A DNA stretch of 64,000 bases, taken from positions 2,728,001 through 2,792,000 of the forward strand of contig OZ024935.1 in NCBI GenBank assembly GCA_964017235.1. The letters run 5' to 3'. The notes under the pieces were generated by a model that saw only the letters and a list, made by a program, of their open reading frames with translations, was not told the origin of the DNA and searched no databases. The stretch is from Sabellastarte sp. h YS-2021 (taxonomy: Eukaryota > Annelida > Polychaeta > Sabellida > Sabellidae). Below, one piece after another: positions 12,346-23,494 of this stretch. The first letter of the stretch is position 1. Each line of letters starts with the position of its first letter. A program made the position numbers and the translations under genes.

Positions 12346-13559
12346 TCTTTACGTGTTTTATATTAAAATAGTAAAACTACTTGTATTTCACACCCTTCCG
12401 TTAACTGACATTCTTACTTCCGTGGCATTACGATGGAGGTTTGAGCTTCTTGATTATGAAGTTTCTAGCAAACTTTTACCCTTAAGCTAATAATAATGGA
12501 ATAATAATAACCATTGGCTGGATGATTTTTTTTATTTCTTTACCTCAGACTCAGGAGAGAAAATTAAGCAGGATAAATGTATGATTTGATTAAACTTTTG
12601 AAAGTGTAGTATGCACTGTTTTCCTATTTTTACTCTCGTAATTGAGAGGGACACATGTGATAAGTACCTTATCTACGGGTATATATTCTCCAAAAAAGCC
12701 TGCCAAGAACTGAATGCCAGACTTTCTCCTTCGATGTATAAATACCATGGTCCACAAGTATATTGTGTAATTTCTTTTAAACAATTTATTGGCTCTTAAA
12801 ACCACATTAAAGTGGCTAACCAATATAAACATTGCAAAGCCATTAAACTTCTCCCTAAATTTTCTTCCCTTTAATGGTTTTGTATTTGGAACCATAGACT
12901 GATCTAAAGTGTCCCCTTATTGTCTCTATTTATACAATGTTTTATTAGTTTTCTCATTTTGATTCATTTTACCAGTAAGTAAAATTGACCCTTTTCCCAG
13001 TATCCATATAGTGTGATGTATGCCTTGGTAATAGTCTTACAATGTGAGAAGGGTCCATTAAGACCACTTTCAGGCTTTCCCTTCATTAAAACAAAGTATT
13101 GGTTACCAAATGGTGTGTACTAGTCTCTTCAGCCAGACAAATGGATGTGTATCTAGATGAGCAAACCTCCTCAAATCAATATCTTAAACACCACCAACCC
13201 TACAAATCAAATGGAAAGAAGACTTCTCCACTGAATTAAAAATTTCCTTGAGGGCAAGATTAGCAAACTGACACTGCTGTTCTGCATGATAATAAGATCT
13301 TATCTAACATGTTCTTTAGTGGTGCTTAATCTCTATAATTACAGTTTCTAGACACAACTTAAAAAAACAACAAGTTAAAAAATTGCGAGTCCTGGATCAA
13401 AATAAATGCTTCCAGAAGCCTGTCATAGTTTATTAAACTATATTAAACAGAAAATTGAGTTTGAGAGGATTTGTTTTAACCAGATACAAAGTTATAATCA
13501 TGAATATCCAGATGTATGTTATAGGAAAACTTCCCAAAATAACATAAATATAAAAAATA

Positions 13560-13785
13560 TGGTTTATCTGCTGTTGTTAATCTTCATTGTGACATGAGGT
13601 TTGTCAGCAATAAATACTTGGTGTTATTGAACAATGGTAGAACTTCAGTTAGCATCTATCCGACCTCTGTTGTGTCTAGCTATACAGAAAACCTTTAGTC
13701 TACCTTCCATTTTGTCTGACTACAGTAAACCTTAGTCTACCTTTCTCTTATCTGTTTTCTTGATTTTATAATCAAATATCCACTC
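13560..13785. repeat. Dispersed duplicate, copy 2
   Basis: Partner of 12150-12345, same orientation, about 1.4 kb away. No terminal repeats or target duplications are clear, so it may be a local segmental duplication or two copies of an undescribed element. Confidence 0.7.
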
Positions 13786-14496
13786 TAATATTGTAGGAGT
13801 ACATAACATGTGCAATATATTTTTTATTGTGTTAATACATCTTACCTAGTGAAGAAATGCATATACCCGGTGCGCTGACGGTCTCGCCAAACATTAGAGA
13901 AAACATCCTGAGCTGAGCTCTGGCTGGGATCGGTAGTGTCCTGTTCATTCGCCAGGTGGCGTGTCACCCCCAGCTCACCTGCTGCGCAAGCGCATTTCCT
14001 CTTTTTTTTGGCCCAAAGTGGATTAAACACTTGAAAATTTCATAGATTTGTTTGTAGATTTTGTGTAACCAAACAAAATAGTTTACAACGGAAAACCAGT
14101 ATTATGTTGTATACAAGGGTGATATATATCTATGAAACCAGCAATTTTTAATTTAACATAAGATCTGCTGTGACACTCTCATCATTCAGGAAAAGGTTTA
14201 ATGCTGACCTGTTCATAAAGCCTGTCCTCCATAATGTCGTCTCATCTGGTTGTGCAAAAGCATTTTGTATTGTCTTTTCTTCCATCCATAGACCATGTGT
14301 TATTGCTAAACCCTTATGGTCTAATTCATCTTAAATTTTGATGCATTTCAAAGTTCAGAACTTTAAAAGTTTATACATGCTAATAATTATATTAAGTGGG
14401 TAGATATGGGGACTCTGTATCCTGACTGTGGTTTTATATGTTTGTATATTGTACATTATTATGTGTTTTCTCTGCACATTATTCTATATTCACCAG

Positions 14497-14652
14497 GTTG
14501 TAATGACTGGGTAGATCTGAGTGGGAATCGCACATGTCATGACTGTAGCCGATTCTCCACTGCGGCCTCCTGTCTGCGAGAGTTCAGGTGTGGCTGGTGT
14601 GGTAATGTGTACAACCCCACACTCGGCAAGTGCATAGAGGGAGATTTCTCAG
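14497..14652 (+). CDS. MEGF8: MEGF8-like, window exon 1: PSI module
   Basis: First recognisable exon of a multi-domain extracellular protein of the attractin/MEGF8 family. Vertebrate MEGF8 is a single-pass membrane protein that works with the MGRN1 ubiquitin ligase and MOSMO to dampen Hedgehog signalling. This exon encodes a plexin-semaphorin-integrin type cysteine module (CHDCSRFSTAASCL...CGWCGN). The acceptor is attcaccag|GT and the donor TTCTCAG|gtaggt, both phase 1. It starts mid-protein: the first CUB, EGF and first kelch propeller expected of MEGF8 are not found upstream in this window. The assignment rests on the whole exon series, in which a PSI/EGF block precedes a second CUB-EGF-kelch-PSI-EGF block. 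Confidence 0.85.
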
Positions 14653-14779
14653 GTAGGTCTACCATAGGTGTGAAAATCTAATATACTGTTTTAAAGGTGC
14701 CTTAATATCTTCCCCACATGGACGAATTGATTGCACTAAAATAACGAAAGAAGTGAGATGGTAAAGGGATGTTCTAAAA

Positions 14780-15240
14780 ATAAAAAGGGTCAGATGTTAT
14801 AGGGACACAGAAGATGACCTCGAGTAAAGTTGTAAAGCTACTGCAGTCTTGAGTAAAAATATACATGTGAAAATACACAGGAATGAAAGTACAGAAGTGA
14901 AAATATATAGGTGTACAAATACAGAAGTGTGCAAAACAAACAGGTGTATAAATACAAAAGTGTGAAAATATGCATGTGGACAAATACATAGGTGTGAAAA
15001 TATACAGGTGTATGAATACAGAGGTGTGGAAATTTGCATGTGTTTGTAAATACAAAGATATGGACTATGCAGGTGTGTAAATATACAAAGATGTGAAAAT
15101 GTGTAGGTGTGAAACAACACAGGTGTGAAAATATATGTGTGACAATCTGAATATGTGAAAAATATATAAACATACAAAAATATACAAGTGTGAAAACAGG
15201 TGAAATTGTGTAGGTGTGAATTAAGCAGGTGTACAAATGT
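14780..15240 (+). repeat. Degenerate minisatellite in MEGF8 intron 1
   Basis: Repeats of the form AGGTGTGAAAATAYA alternate with GTGTAYAAATACA, with variable 14-30 bp spacing. The first such word (ATAGGTGTGAAAAT) occurs right after the exon-1 donor at about 14664, so the array may derive from the donor side of the intron. Overlapping minus-strand ORFs here are repeat artefacts. Confidence 0.75.
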
Positions 15241-15896
15241 AAAGGGAGTTTGTTCTGTGGGACTATTTGACTAGTAACTTCCGTGTATTAGGCCATTGTA
15301 TCAGGTTGTGGGTTTAAACCTTAGCCTGGACCTTTAATAAGGAAAGTCTCCGTTGCTTGCCAAGTCCCTTCCAGTTATAGCACAAAGTCTCAATCGGCTT
15401 GTTGCACAGCTTTGCTCCACCTTTTCACAGGTGTCACATTGGTGACAATATCTGTGTGGTGTAGGCTTGGGGATAGGGTCCTGGGTGACTGCAAACAACA
15501 TGCCAGTGACATACTTCCCAGAGGGAGGATTTAACTTTGCCCAAAGACTTGTAACACACCGTGGAGTTATTATTGTTTGTTTAAAGGATTATGCAAATAC
15601 TTTTAGTTGGATCCTAGAAAACAAAATCAGAAGATGGGTCTTAGATCCCATGAACTTTTGAGATTGATCCGGATCACCGTCTGGATAGACAAAAATGCAT
15701 ATTTTCCCATTTACTCATTATGTGCCTTGGTGGAGGTATGTGCTCTCTGAGTGCTCCTGTTAAAAATAATCAAATTATTTCCACAAAACTTTAACATTGT
15801 ATTTTTGATTCTGTTTTTTGAGCCAGCAATAGTCGTGGTTTACACCCATCTTTTCCAAACGTAAATTAAAATTATGCATAAATCTACCAATTTCAG

Positions 15897-16116
15897 GTCC
15901 ATCGGGTTCAGTGAACTGCACGCGTTTCCTGGAGACTTCTCATAATGTCTCTGGTGTTGCCGCTTGGTCGTATGGGAAGCTACCAAATGTGGATGAATGT
16001 TCACTGGGTCTGCACGACTGCCACGCTAACGCCACCTGCATAAACACGTACACCGCCTACGAGTGCATGTGTGATCGGGGCTTCATTGGCAATGGTAGGG
16101 ATGTCTGCGACAGGAC
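15897..16116 (+). CDS. MEGF8: MEGF8-like, exon 2: Ca-binding EGF
   Basis: Encodes a short linker and then a calcium-binding EGF repeat: VDECSLGLHDCHANATCIN, ending CMCDRGFIGNGRDVC. The N-terminal D-E-C and the C-x-N pattern match EGF_CA. The acceptor is tttcag|GTCC (phase 1) and the donor AGGAC|gtaagt (phase 2). Confidence 0.88.
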
Positions 16117-16589
16117 GTAAGTATACAGAAATTATTTTATAGTGATAGCAAAAATGTTTATTGAATTATTGAAAAAACAGTCTGTTTTGCTGATAAAATT
16201 TATTGTCCATAGTACATGTACAAATACGGAGTGAGATGTTGCACAGTTTTATTTAATAAGGGTTAGGACAAAGGATTTTAGACTTTCATGTACACAAAAC
16301 AAGTCATTAAGTGAAAGAATAATGTGTCAAAATATTTCAAAATAACAACAACTAAAATTAGTAAATCTTGCAAACTTTCGGGATAACTGGGTGCCTGTGT
16401 AATTCCCCTGTAATTTCAATTTAGAAATCTCCAAAAACTTACGTTTTCTTATTGTTCATACAATCCTCAGTCGTCATGAAATCTTATGATATAAAGCACA
16501 TATTGACGGCTTTTAGTGGCCAAATATTATAGTATTACTTATAAAAACAGAATAACATACTTAGGTATTTGTATCTTTTATTTTCATTT

Positions 16590-17694
16590 TTACCCCACAG
16601 CCCTGTCAGGGTATTGTTTTCACCCATGGTGTCCGGATGGGCGGGCGGGCTGGCGGCGGGAAATAGTTTGTCTGGGCTGTATCTCAGAAACCGTAAGGTG
16701 TAGGAAGTTCATACTTGGCAGGGACATTGGTCGGGGGGTGTAGGTGTGCAATGTCATGGTCTGACCTTGACCTTGCCGTAGTGACCTTGAGTTTGAAAAT
16801 CTTGTCCGGGCTATATCTCGGCAACCATAAGGTGTAGGAAGTTGATACTTGGCAGGAACATTAGTTAGGGGTTGTAGGTGTGCAACGTCATGGTCTGACC
16901 TTGATTTGACCTTATCGTAGTGACCTTGACCTTTAAAATCTTTTGCGGGCTATATCGTGGAAGCCGTAAGGTGTAGGAAGTTGATACTTGGTAGGGACAT
17001 TGGTTAGGGGGTATAGGTGTGCAACGTCATGGTCTGACCTTGATTTGACCTTTGACCTTGCTGTAGTGACCTTGACCTATAAAATCTTGTCCAGGCTATA
17101 TCTCAGAGACTGTAATATGTAGGAAGTTTATACTTAGTAGGGACATTGGTTCATGGTTTTAGGTGTGCCACGTCATGGTGTGACACTGATTGACCTTTGA
17201 CCTTGCTGTATTGACCTTTAAAATCTTGTTGTACCTTTGGGTCTGTCTGTTGATGCAGATTAAGCACTGTTAAAGTCATATTAGAATTTATTAAGAATTT
17301 CCTTTTGCAAGTTCCCATTGTAACAGATGGATTTTCATCAAGTGAGCCACAGGCTTTTCTCTAACACCACACATAAGCATTCATTGAATGTATTGCCACT
17401 TCTGTATGCATAGGTAATATTCAAAACATCCAAACCATAATTCGGCCATTTTTGGTTTACTGATAAATGCTGTCATTTTATTATTGAATTGTCTTCTTTT
17501 AATACTTCATCTTTACATACATTTTGTTTCCTTAGATATTATTTTCTCTACTTAAGCATTATTTGGACCTTAATATAACGGACACTGTTCTGAAAGTATC
17601 TTGAACTTTGTACTGTTACACTACCTCTATATCTCATGGTGTTGAAAAATATTTCCCCAGGCTGTGGGGTACAGGCATCTCTGATGCTATTTTT
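16590..17694 (+). mobile_element. Family-1 element, copy c
   Basis: 5' TACCCCACAGCC at 16591. Then tandem units with TGACCTTGATTTGACCTTT-type clusters, the conserved 3' unique region, GGCTGTGGGGTA at 17660-17671, the hairpin GCATCTCTGATGC at 17675-17687 and a T-run. Located in MEGF8 intron 2. Confidence 0.82.
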
Positions 17695-17759
17695 ATGTAT
17701 GGTAAAGTACTATTGTCAAAAATACTCTATTATTGACCATTGGCGTTACTGGCCTCTGT

Positions 17760-19925
17760 TTGTGTTTCCAGCATCACTTCCATGTATGAGGTGTCCCTGT
17801 GACACTTACTCGCATGTATGAGGTGTCTCTGTGACACTTACTTGCATGTATGAGGTGTCTCTGTGACACTTACTCGCATGTATGAGGTGTCCCTGTGACA
17901 CTTACTCGCATGTATGAGGTGTCTCTGTGACACTTACTCGCATGTATGAGGTGTCTCTGTGACACTTACTCGCATGTATGAGGTGTCCCTGTGACACTTA
18001 CTTGCATGTATCAGGTGTCTCTGTGACACTTACTCGCATGTATCAGGTGTCCCTGTGACACTTACTTGCATGTATGAGGTGTCCCTTTGACACTTACTTG
18101 CATGTATGAGGTGTCTCTGTGACACTTCCATGTATGAGGTGTCCCTGTGACACTTACTTGCATGTATCAGGTGTCTCTGTGACACTTACTTGCATGTATG
18201 AGGTGTCTGTGTGACACTTACTCGCATGTATGAGGTGTCTCTGTGACACTTACTTGCATGTATGAGGTGTCTCTGACACTTACTTGCATGTATGAGGTGT
18301 CCCTTTGACACTTACTTGCATGTATGAGGTGTCTCTGTGACACTTCCATGTATGAGGTGTCCCTGTGACACTTACTTGCATGTATCAGGTGTCTCTGTGA
18401 CACTTACTTGCATGTATGAGGTGTCTGTGTGACACTTACTCGCATGTATGAGGTGTCCCTGTGACACTTACTTGCATGTATCAGGTGTCTCTGTGACACT
18501 TACTCGCATGTATCAGGTGTCCCTGTGACACTTACTTGCATGTATGAGGTGTCCCTTTGACACTTACTTGCATGTATGAGGTGTCTCTGTGACACTTCCA
18601 TGTATGAGGTGTCCCTGTGACACTTACTTGCATGTATCAGGTGTCTCTGTGACACTTACTTGCATGTATGAGGTGTCTGTGTGACACTTACTCGCATGTA
18701 TGAGGTGTCTCTGTGACACTTACTTGCATGTATGAGGTGTCTCTGACACTTACTTGCATGTATGAGGTGTCCCTGTGACACTTACTCGCATGTATGAGGT
18801 GTCTCTGTGACACTTACTCGCATGTATGAGGTGTCCCTGTGACATGTACATGCATGTATGATGTGTCTCTGTGACACTTACTTGCATGTATGAGGTGTCT
18901 CTGTGACACTTACTTGCATGTATCAGGTGTCCCTGTGACACTTACTCGCATGTATGAGGTGTCTCTGTGACACTTACTTGCATGTATGAGGTGTCCCTGT
19001 GACACTTACTCGCATGTATGAGGTGTCTCTGTGACACTTACTCGCATGTATGAGGTGTCTCTGTGACACTTACTTGCATGTATGAGGTGTCCCTGTGACA
19101 CTTACTCGCATGTATGAGGTGTCTCTGTGACACTTACTCGCATGTTTGAGGTGTCTCTGTGACACTTACTTGCATGTATGAGGTGTCTCTGTGACACTTA
19201 CTTGCATGTATCAGGTGTCCCTGTGACACTTACTCGCATGTATGAGGTGTCTCTGTGACACTTACTTGCATGTATGAGGTGTCCCTGTGACACTTACTCG
19301 CATGTATGAGGTGTCCCTGTGACACTTACTTCCATGTATGAGGTGTCTCTGTGACACTTACTCGCATGTATGAGGTGTCTCTGTGACACTTACTTGCATG
19401 TATGAGGTGTCTCTGTGACACTTACTTGCATGTATGAGGTGTCCCTGTGACACTTACTCGCATGTATGAGGTGTCTCTGTGACACTCGCATGTATGAGGT
19501 GTCCCTGTGACATGTACTTGCATGTATGATGTGTCTCTGTGACACTTACTTGCATGTATGAGGTGCTCTGTGACACTTACTTGCATGTATGAGGTGTCCC
19601 TGTGACACTTACTCGCATGTATGAGGTGTCTCTGTGACACTTACTTGCATGTATGAGGTGTCTCTGTGACACTTACTTCCATGTATGAGGTGTCCCTGTG
19701 ACACTTACTTGCATGTATGAGGTGTCTCTGTGACACTTACTTGCATGTATGAGGTGTCTCTGTGACACTTACTCGCATGTATGAGGTGTCTCTGTGACAC
19801 TTACTTGCATGTATGAGGTGTCCCTGTGACACTTACTTCCATGTATGAGGTGTCTCTGTGACACTTACTCGCATGTATGAGGTGTCTCTGTGACACTTAC
19901 TTGCATGTATGAAGTGTCTCTATGA
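17760..19925 (+). repeat. 32-bp minisatellite upstream of exon 3
   Basis: About 67 tandem copies of a 32-bp unit (TGTATGAGGTGTCYCTGTGA then CACTTACTYGCA). Variants use TATCAGG in place of TATGAGG and include a 26-bp short unit. Around 18.07-18.75 kb the short unit and a CCCTTTG variant recur together, giving a higher-order repeat of about 220-250 bp. It lies in intron 2 and merges into larger decayed units at 19925-20189. Confidence 0.95.
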
Positions 19926-20189
19926 CTGTATCTATGGCACCTACATCTATGAAATATTTCTGTGAATATATCCATATCGCCTCTTTCTATGTTTCAGGTA
20001 TCGCTGTTACTGTATCCATAGCACCTGATTCTTTGTTCAAGTTGTTACTTAACTCTGTCCAAAGCACCTGTTTCTATGATTCAGGTGTTAACTTAACTGT
20101 ATTCTTAGTACCTGTTTCTGTGTTTAAGTCATTACTACCACTGTATCCATTGTTTCTGTTTGTTAGATATTTATGACTCTATATTTCAG
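19926..20189 (+). repeat. Decayed tandem copies of the exon-3 acceptor
   Basis: Segments such as TTTCAGGTATCGCTGTTACT followed by GTATCCATAGCACCTG, and ATTCAGGTGTTAACTTAACT, resemble the true boundary tttcag|GTGTTACCATGACTG and the following TATCCATGGTACCTG of exon 3. At least two or three successive copies are visible. Confidence 0.75.
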
Positions 20190-20416
20190 GTGTTACCATG
20201 ACTGTATCCATGGTACCTGTTCCCAGGCCCGTCAGTACGAGTGTCTGTGTGAGACGGGGTGGACTGGACCCGATTGTAACACAAACTGCGGCTGTCACAA
20301 CCACAGCTCCTGTTCCAAAGGTCAGGGTCAGTGTGACGAGTGTCAGGACTTGACCACTGGGAAATTCTGTCAACTCTGTGTGCCGGGAGCCTATGGAAAC
20401 GCCACAACCCCTGTGG
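20190..20416 (+). CDS. MEGF8: MEGF8-like, exon 3: EGF and laminin-type EGF
   Basis: Encodes CYHDCIHGTC...CLCETGWTGPDC (EGF) followed by CGCHNHSSCSKGQGQC and a laminin-type EGF core (CQDLTTGKFCQLC). Acceptor atttcag|G in phase 2, donor CTGTGG|gtgagt in phase 1. Decayed copies of this acceptor and exon start lie just upstream. Confidence 0.9.
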
Positions 20417-20621
20417 GTGAGTAGTGTACTATTCAATGTACTGTGGCAGATATGTTGTGGTTGAGTTCACAGATACTCAGGGGTTTTTATGTGGTCTTTG
20501 GAGAAGGTTTTATTATTTTGAAAACTTTGGGTCTTAGATGGGAAATGTTTCATGCCATACGTTGGATTTGATTGCAGTAAAGAGTCAATAAAAAATATAT
20601 CTTAAAATTTGTACCACTGTT

Positions 20622-21736
20622 GTTGTATCTACCAGAGAGATTTTTCATGTTAATGCTCTCAGCAGAAAACTACACCAGCTAGTTTCACCAAATTTCTTTG
20701 GGAGCTAAGCTTCACTGGACTGAAATTATTCCATTCTGAAAAACAAGATGGCTGCTCTGGGCTTTTCTTTAAAATTATCCAGCTTTTTCTACTGGCTGTT
20801 TCTCATAACTAGAAGGTTGAATCTCTTCATAGGTCATATATACAGATACACATGTCCTCTACAAGTATACAGACATTTGACCTTGAAGCTCATCATTCAA
20901 GGTCATCCATGGAGTGCCAAAACACCCCACATAGTAGCCTTTAAAAGTGCCTATATCTAACTTATAATTGGTCCCAGAGGTTTGGCATGTAAAGCCAATC
21001 GATAGGAAGTGCTTACGATTCACTTATTATTGGTCCTAGAGGTTTGCAATGTGAAACCAACCCATGGGAAATCATGGGCTTGGAATCTTATGATATGCTC
21101 AGATTTGACCTTGGGCCCCTCCTTCAAGGTCAAATGAGGACAGCCAAGCTTAAAAGTGCTTATAACTCTCTTATAATTGGTTCTAGGGGTTTGCAATGTG
21201 AAACCTACGTACAAGAAATCTTTAGCTGGGAATCTTCAGATGTGTTCACGATTGATCTTGGGCCCCTTCGTCAAGGTCAAACGAGGATAGCCTAATTTAA
21301 AAGTGCTTATAACTCACTAATTATTCTTGGTCCTAGAGTTTTGCAATGTGAAACCAACGTATAGGAAATCATGGGATAGGAATCCGGAAAAGCGAAAAGA
21401 TAGAGCGATTTCAGACTAATATTGGACCCCCTGGGTGCTAAGGACTACTCCTCTGGGAATTGTGAAAAATTCAGACTTTTCCAAATTTTGTCCGCCATCT
21501 AGAATTTCGGCGGAGTGGAAAATGTCATTTATCTCAAAAACTGTAACACATGGAGTGATTTCAATATTGGCACCACTGTATAATAAGGACTACTCCTTTA
21601 ATTCCTGTGAATAATTTAGAATTTTCTTAATTTCAGCCACATTCTTGAAAAATGCTGTTTATCTTCAAAACCATGTTAGTTGTCCTTTTCTGGTGCATAC
21701 ATCCTGCTTCTGGCCACGGATGCGCCCTTGGTCTAG
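20622..21736 (+). mobile_element. Family-2 Helentron-like element, copy f
   Basis: Starts GTATCTACC followed by GAGAGATTTT...GTTAA.GCTCT, as in copy e at 43.2 kb. It has about three units of the 147-bp repeat (TTTGACCTTGGGCCCCTCC), then a block resembling the family-3 array (GATAGAGCGATTTC, 21397-21640). It ends GGATGCGCCCTTGGTCTAG|T at 21736, the same tail as copy e. The 5' palindrome is missing and the 3' hairpin has decayed. In MEGF8 intron 3. Confidence 0.7.
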
Positions 21737-22029
21737 TTATATTTGCAAAAAATTGCCTGTGGGACCTTTAATGACGTTAAGTATTTCAGTTGTCGTGGGC
21801 ATATTTTGGAAAAGCATGTTGGTCAAGCTTGATGTTACAAATCTGTTGATATTAAATGTATTGTGGTTATAGCACAGTACATCTAGGGCTCCATGTCAGC
21901 TGAAAGTGTGCCTCAATTCCTCCTTTTGGAAGAACAGACTTGGACTTGGTTATTCGATTGATGATCGCCCATGAAATGAATTGCTTCATATTTTGACATG
22001 ACACCTTATAAAACAGCTGAAATGCAGAA

Positions 22030-22335
22030 AACGTCAAAGAATTTTAATGGTGTGACCTTGATTTGACCTTTCACCTTGCCGTAGTTACCTTGAGTTTGAA
22101 AATCTTTTCTGGGCTATACACATTTCTCTCATGACAAAAGACATATGGATTGCTCTAACTCATTATTATATGCACTTTTACTTAATTGTGCTATTTTTAT
22201 AGTTACCTATGTTTCAAGTAATCAATTTTACAACTTCATAGTTTGCAGACATTTTCTCTTGAACGTTTTTTTCTCTACTAACATTATTTGGACCTTTACA
22301 TAACTGACATCATTTGCTTTGGTAAAATCTAGATT
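22030..22335 (+). repeat. Family-1 fragments
   Basis: GTGTGACCTTGATTTGACCT and TGAGTTTGAAAATCTT at about 22048-22110 match a family-1 unit. The stretch at about 22255-22320 (ACATTATTTGGACCTTTACA) matches the unique 3' region of that family. No ends are preserved. Confidence 0.6.
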
Positions 22336-22554
22336 TTTTTTTAATCCAAACAGTGATCCAGATCACTATCAAAATTAAATGGGATCTAAGTTGGACAAAG
22401 ACCCATCTTCTGATATATTATTTTTTCCTTTGGGGAAGATTCATTCAGTAATACTGCTAACAAACAAACAGACAGACTGACAAGCGAGCATGAAAACAAT
22501 ACATCCTTGGCAGAGGTAGAAATATTCTGCGAACCCTTTCCCAGCCAAACCCAT

Positions 22555-22618
22555 AGTTTGTACACATTTCAGTGGTCAGTGTGTACATTTCAGTGGTCAG
22601 TGTGTACATTTATTTCAG
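22555..22618 (+). repeat. Short tandem copies of the exon-4 acceptor
   Basis: TGTACACATTTCAGTGGTCA and GTGTACATTTCAGTGGTCAG precede the true acceptor GTGTACATTTATTTCAG|GC. Two decoy acceptors in steps of about 22 bp. Confidence 0.75.
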
Positions 22619-22760
22619 GCTGTACTGCCTGTCAGTGTAATGGTCACTCTGACCCCAGTCTGGGTTTCTGTGACATGGTGACCGGTCAGTGTTTCTGTAC
22701 AGACAATACCGAGGGAGATCAGTGTGAGAAGTGTCAGCACGGTTACTATGGAGACCCAAG
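22619..22760 (+). CDS. MEGF8: MEGF8-like, exon 4: laminin-type EGF
   Basis: Encodes CTACQCNGHSDPSLGFC, then CFCTDNTEGDQCEKCQHGYY, the classic laminin EGF pattern. The acceptor is tttatttcag|GC (phase 1) and the donor CCCAAG|gtatgt (phase 2). Confidence 0.92.
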
Positions 22761-23268
22761 GTATGTGTTTAATTTATGACAGTATTTTCCCAAATATTTG
22801 CAGGAAAAAAGGTTTAGTGATTGGCAATATTGACGTCAACATTTTACTTCTAAGTGTCAAAAAGCAACTGTTTTGTCCACCAAATAAACAATGGATATGT
22901 TTTCTACTGTGGGATTTAAGTAACCATCCTAATAAGAATGAAGATACTCACTTTTTTCAACCTCTTTGACCTCTTTTTTCATGCAAACAGGAAGTATTAG
23001 TTTACACCTATTCCAAAGTGCAAACAGACATCAGATCATGCATTCAGATGGTCCCTATCAGGCAGCCACCTGTTAACTCTTTGCAGGAGTTACTGGAAAT
23101 CCTGTTTACGGTAACTGAATCTTAAAACCACAAAATAAAATAATATACGACAGTGGTAATATGCTGCTACAAGCTAAGCTTCATCTTTATAATACAATGG
23201 TTATCAATATGTTAATCAGTCGTATTGTCTTAAGGTAACCACCAACTTTTGACTTTTACACCAAACAG

Positions 23269-23494
23269 AGATGGTGGCAAGTGCTACTTAAAGTGTGAGT
23301 CACGCTCCATGCTCACTGCAGTGACAGAGGGTGCACTGGGGTCATACGCAGGCTCGGGGGTCAGTGAGGACAGCATATACTGCCTATGGATACTGACCGT
23401 CCACCCAGCACTGGACAGTAGGGGGGCAGACTTACACGTTACACCGACCATCTCACTCACCATGGAAACCAGCCTCAATGTGGCCTGCACACAG
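23269..23494 (+). CDS. MEGF8: MEGF8-like, exon 5: CUB domain, first half
   Basis: Starts with R-D-G-G-K-C-Y-L-K-C, closing the preceding laminin-EGF, then enters a CUB-type beta sandwich (YCLWILTVHP). The acceptor is accaaacag|A (phase 2) and the donor CACACAG|gtgagt (phase 0). Confidence 0.85.

Larger units (their letters stand above)
11922..14496. other. Non-coding stretch before the first MEGF8 exon in the window
   Basis: Apart from the two duplicated segments, no exon with convincing splice sites was found here. In particular no first-half CUB, EGF or kelch coding sequence of MEGF8 is visible. Confidence 0.55.

Noticed and set aside
14774-15236. Overlapping minus-strand ORFs rich in CIF/HTF motifs
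   Set aside because: Low-complexity translation of the degenerate GTGTGAAAATA minisatellite.
17768-19925. CRISPR-like direct repeats of 32 bp
   Set aside because: Units are contiguous with no unique spacers and lie in a eukaryotic intron; this is a minisatellite.
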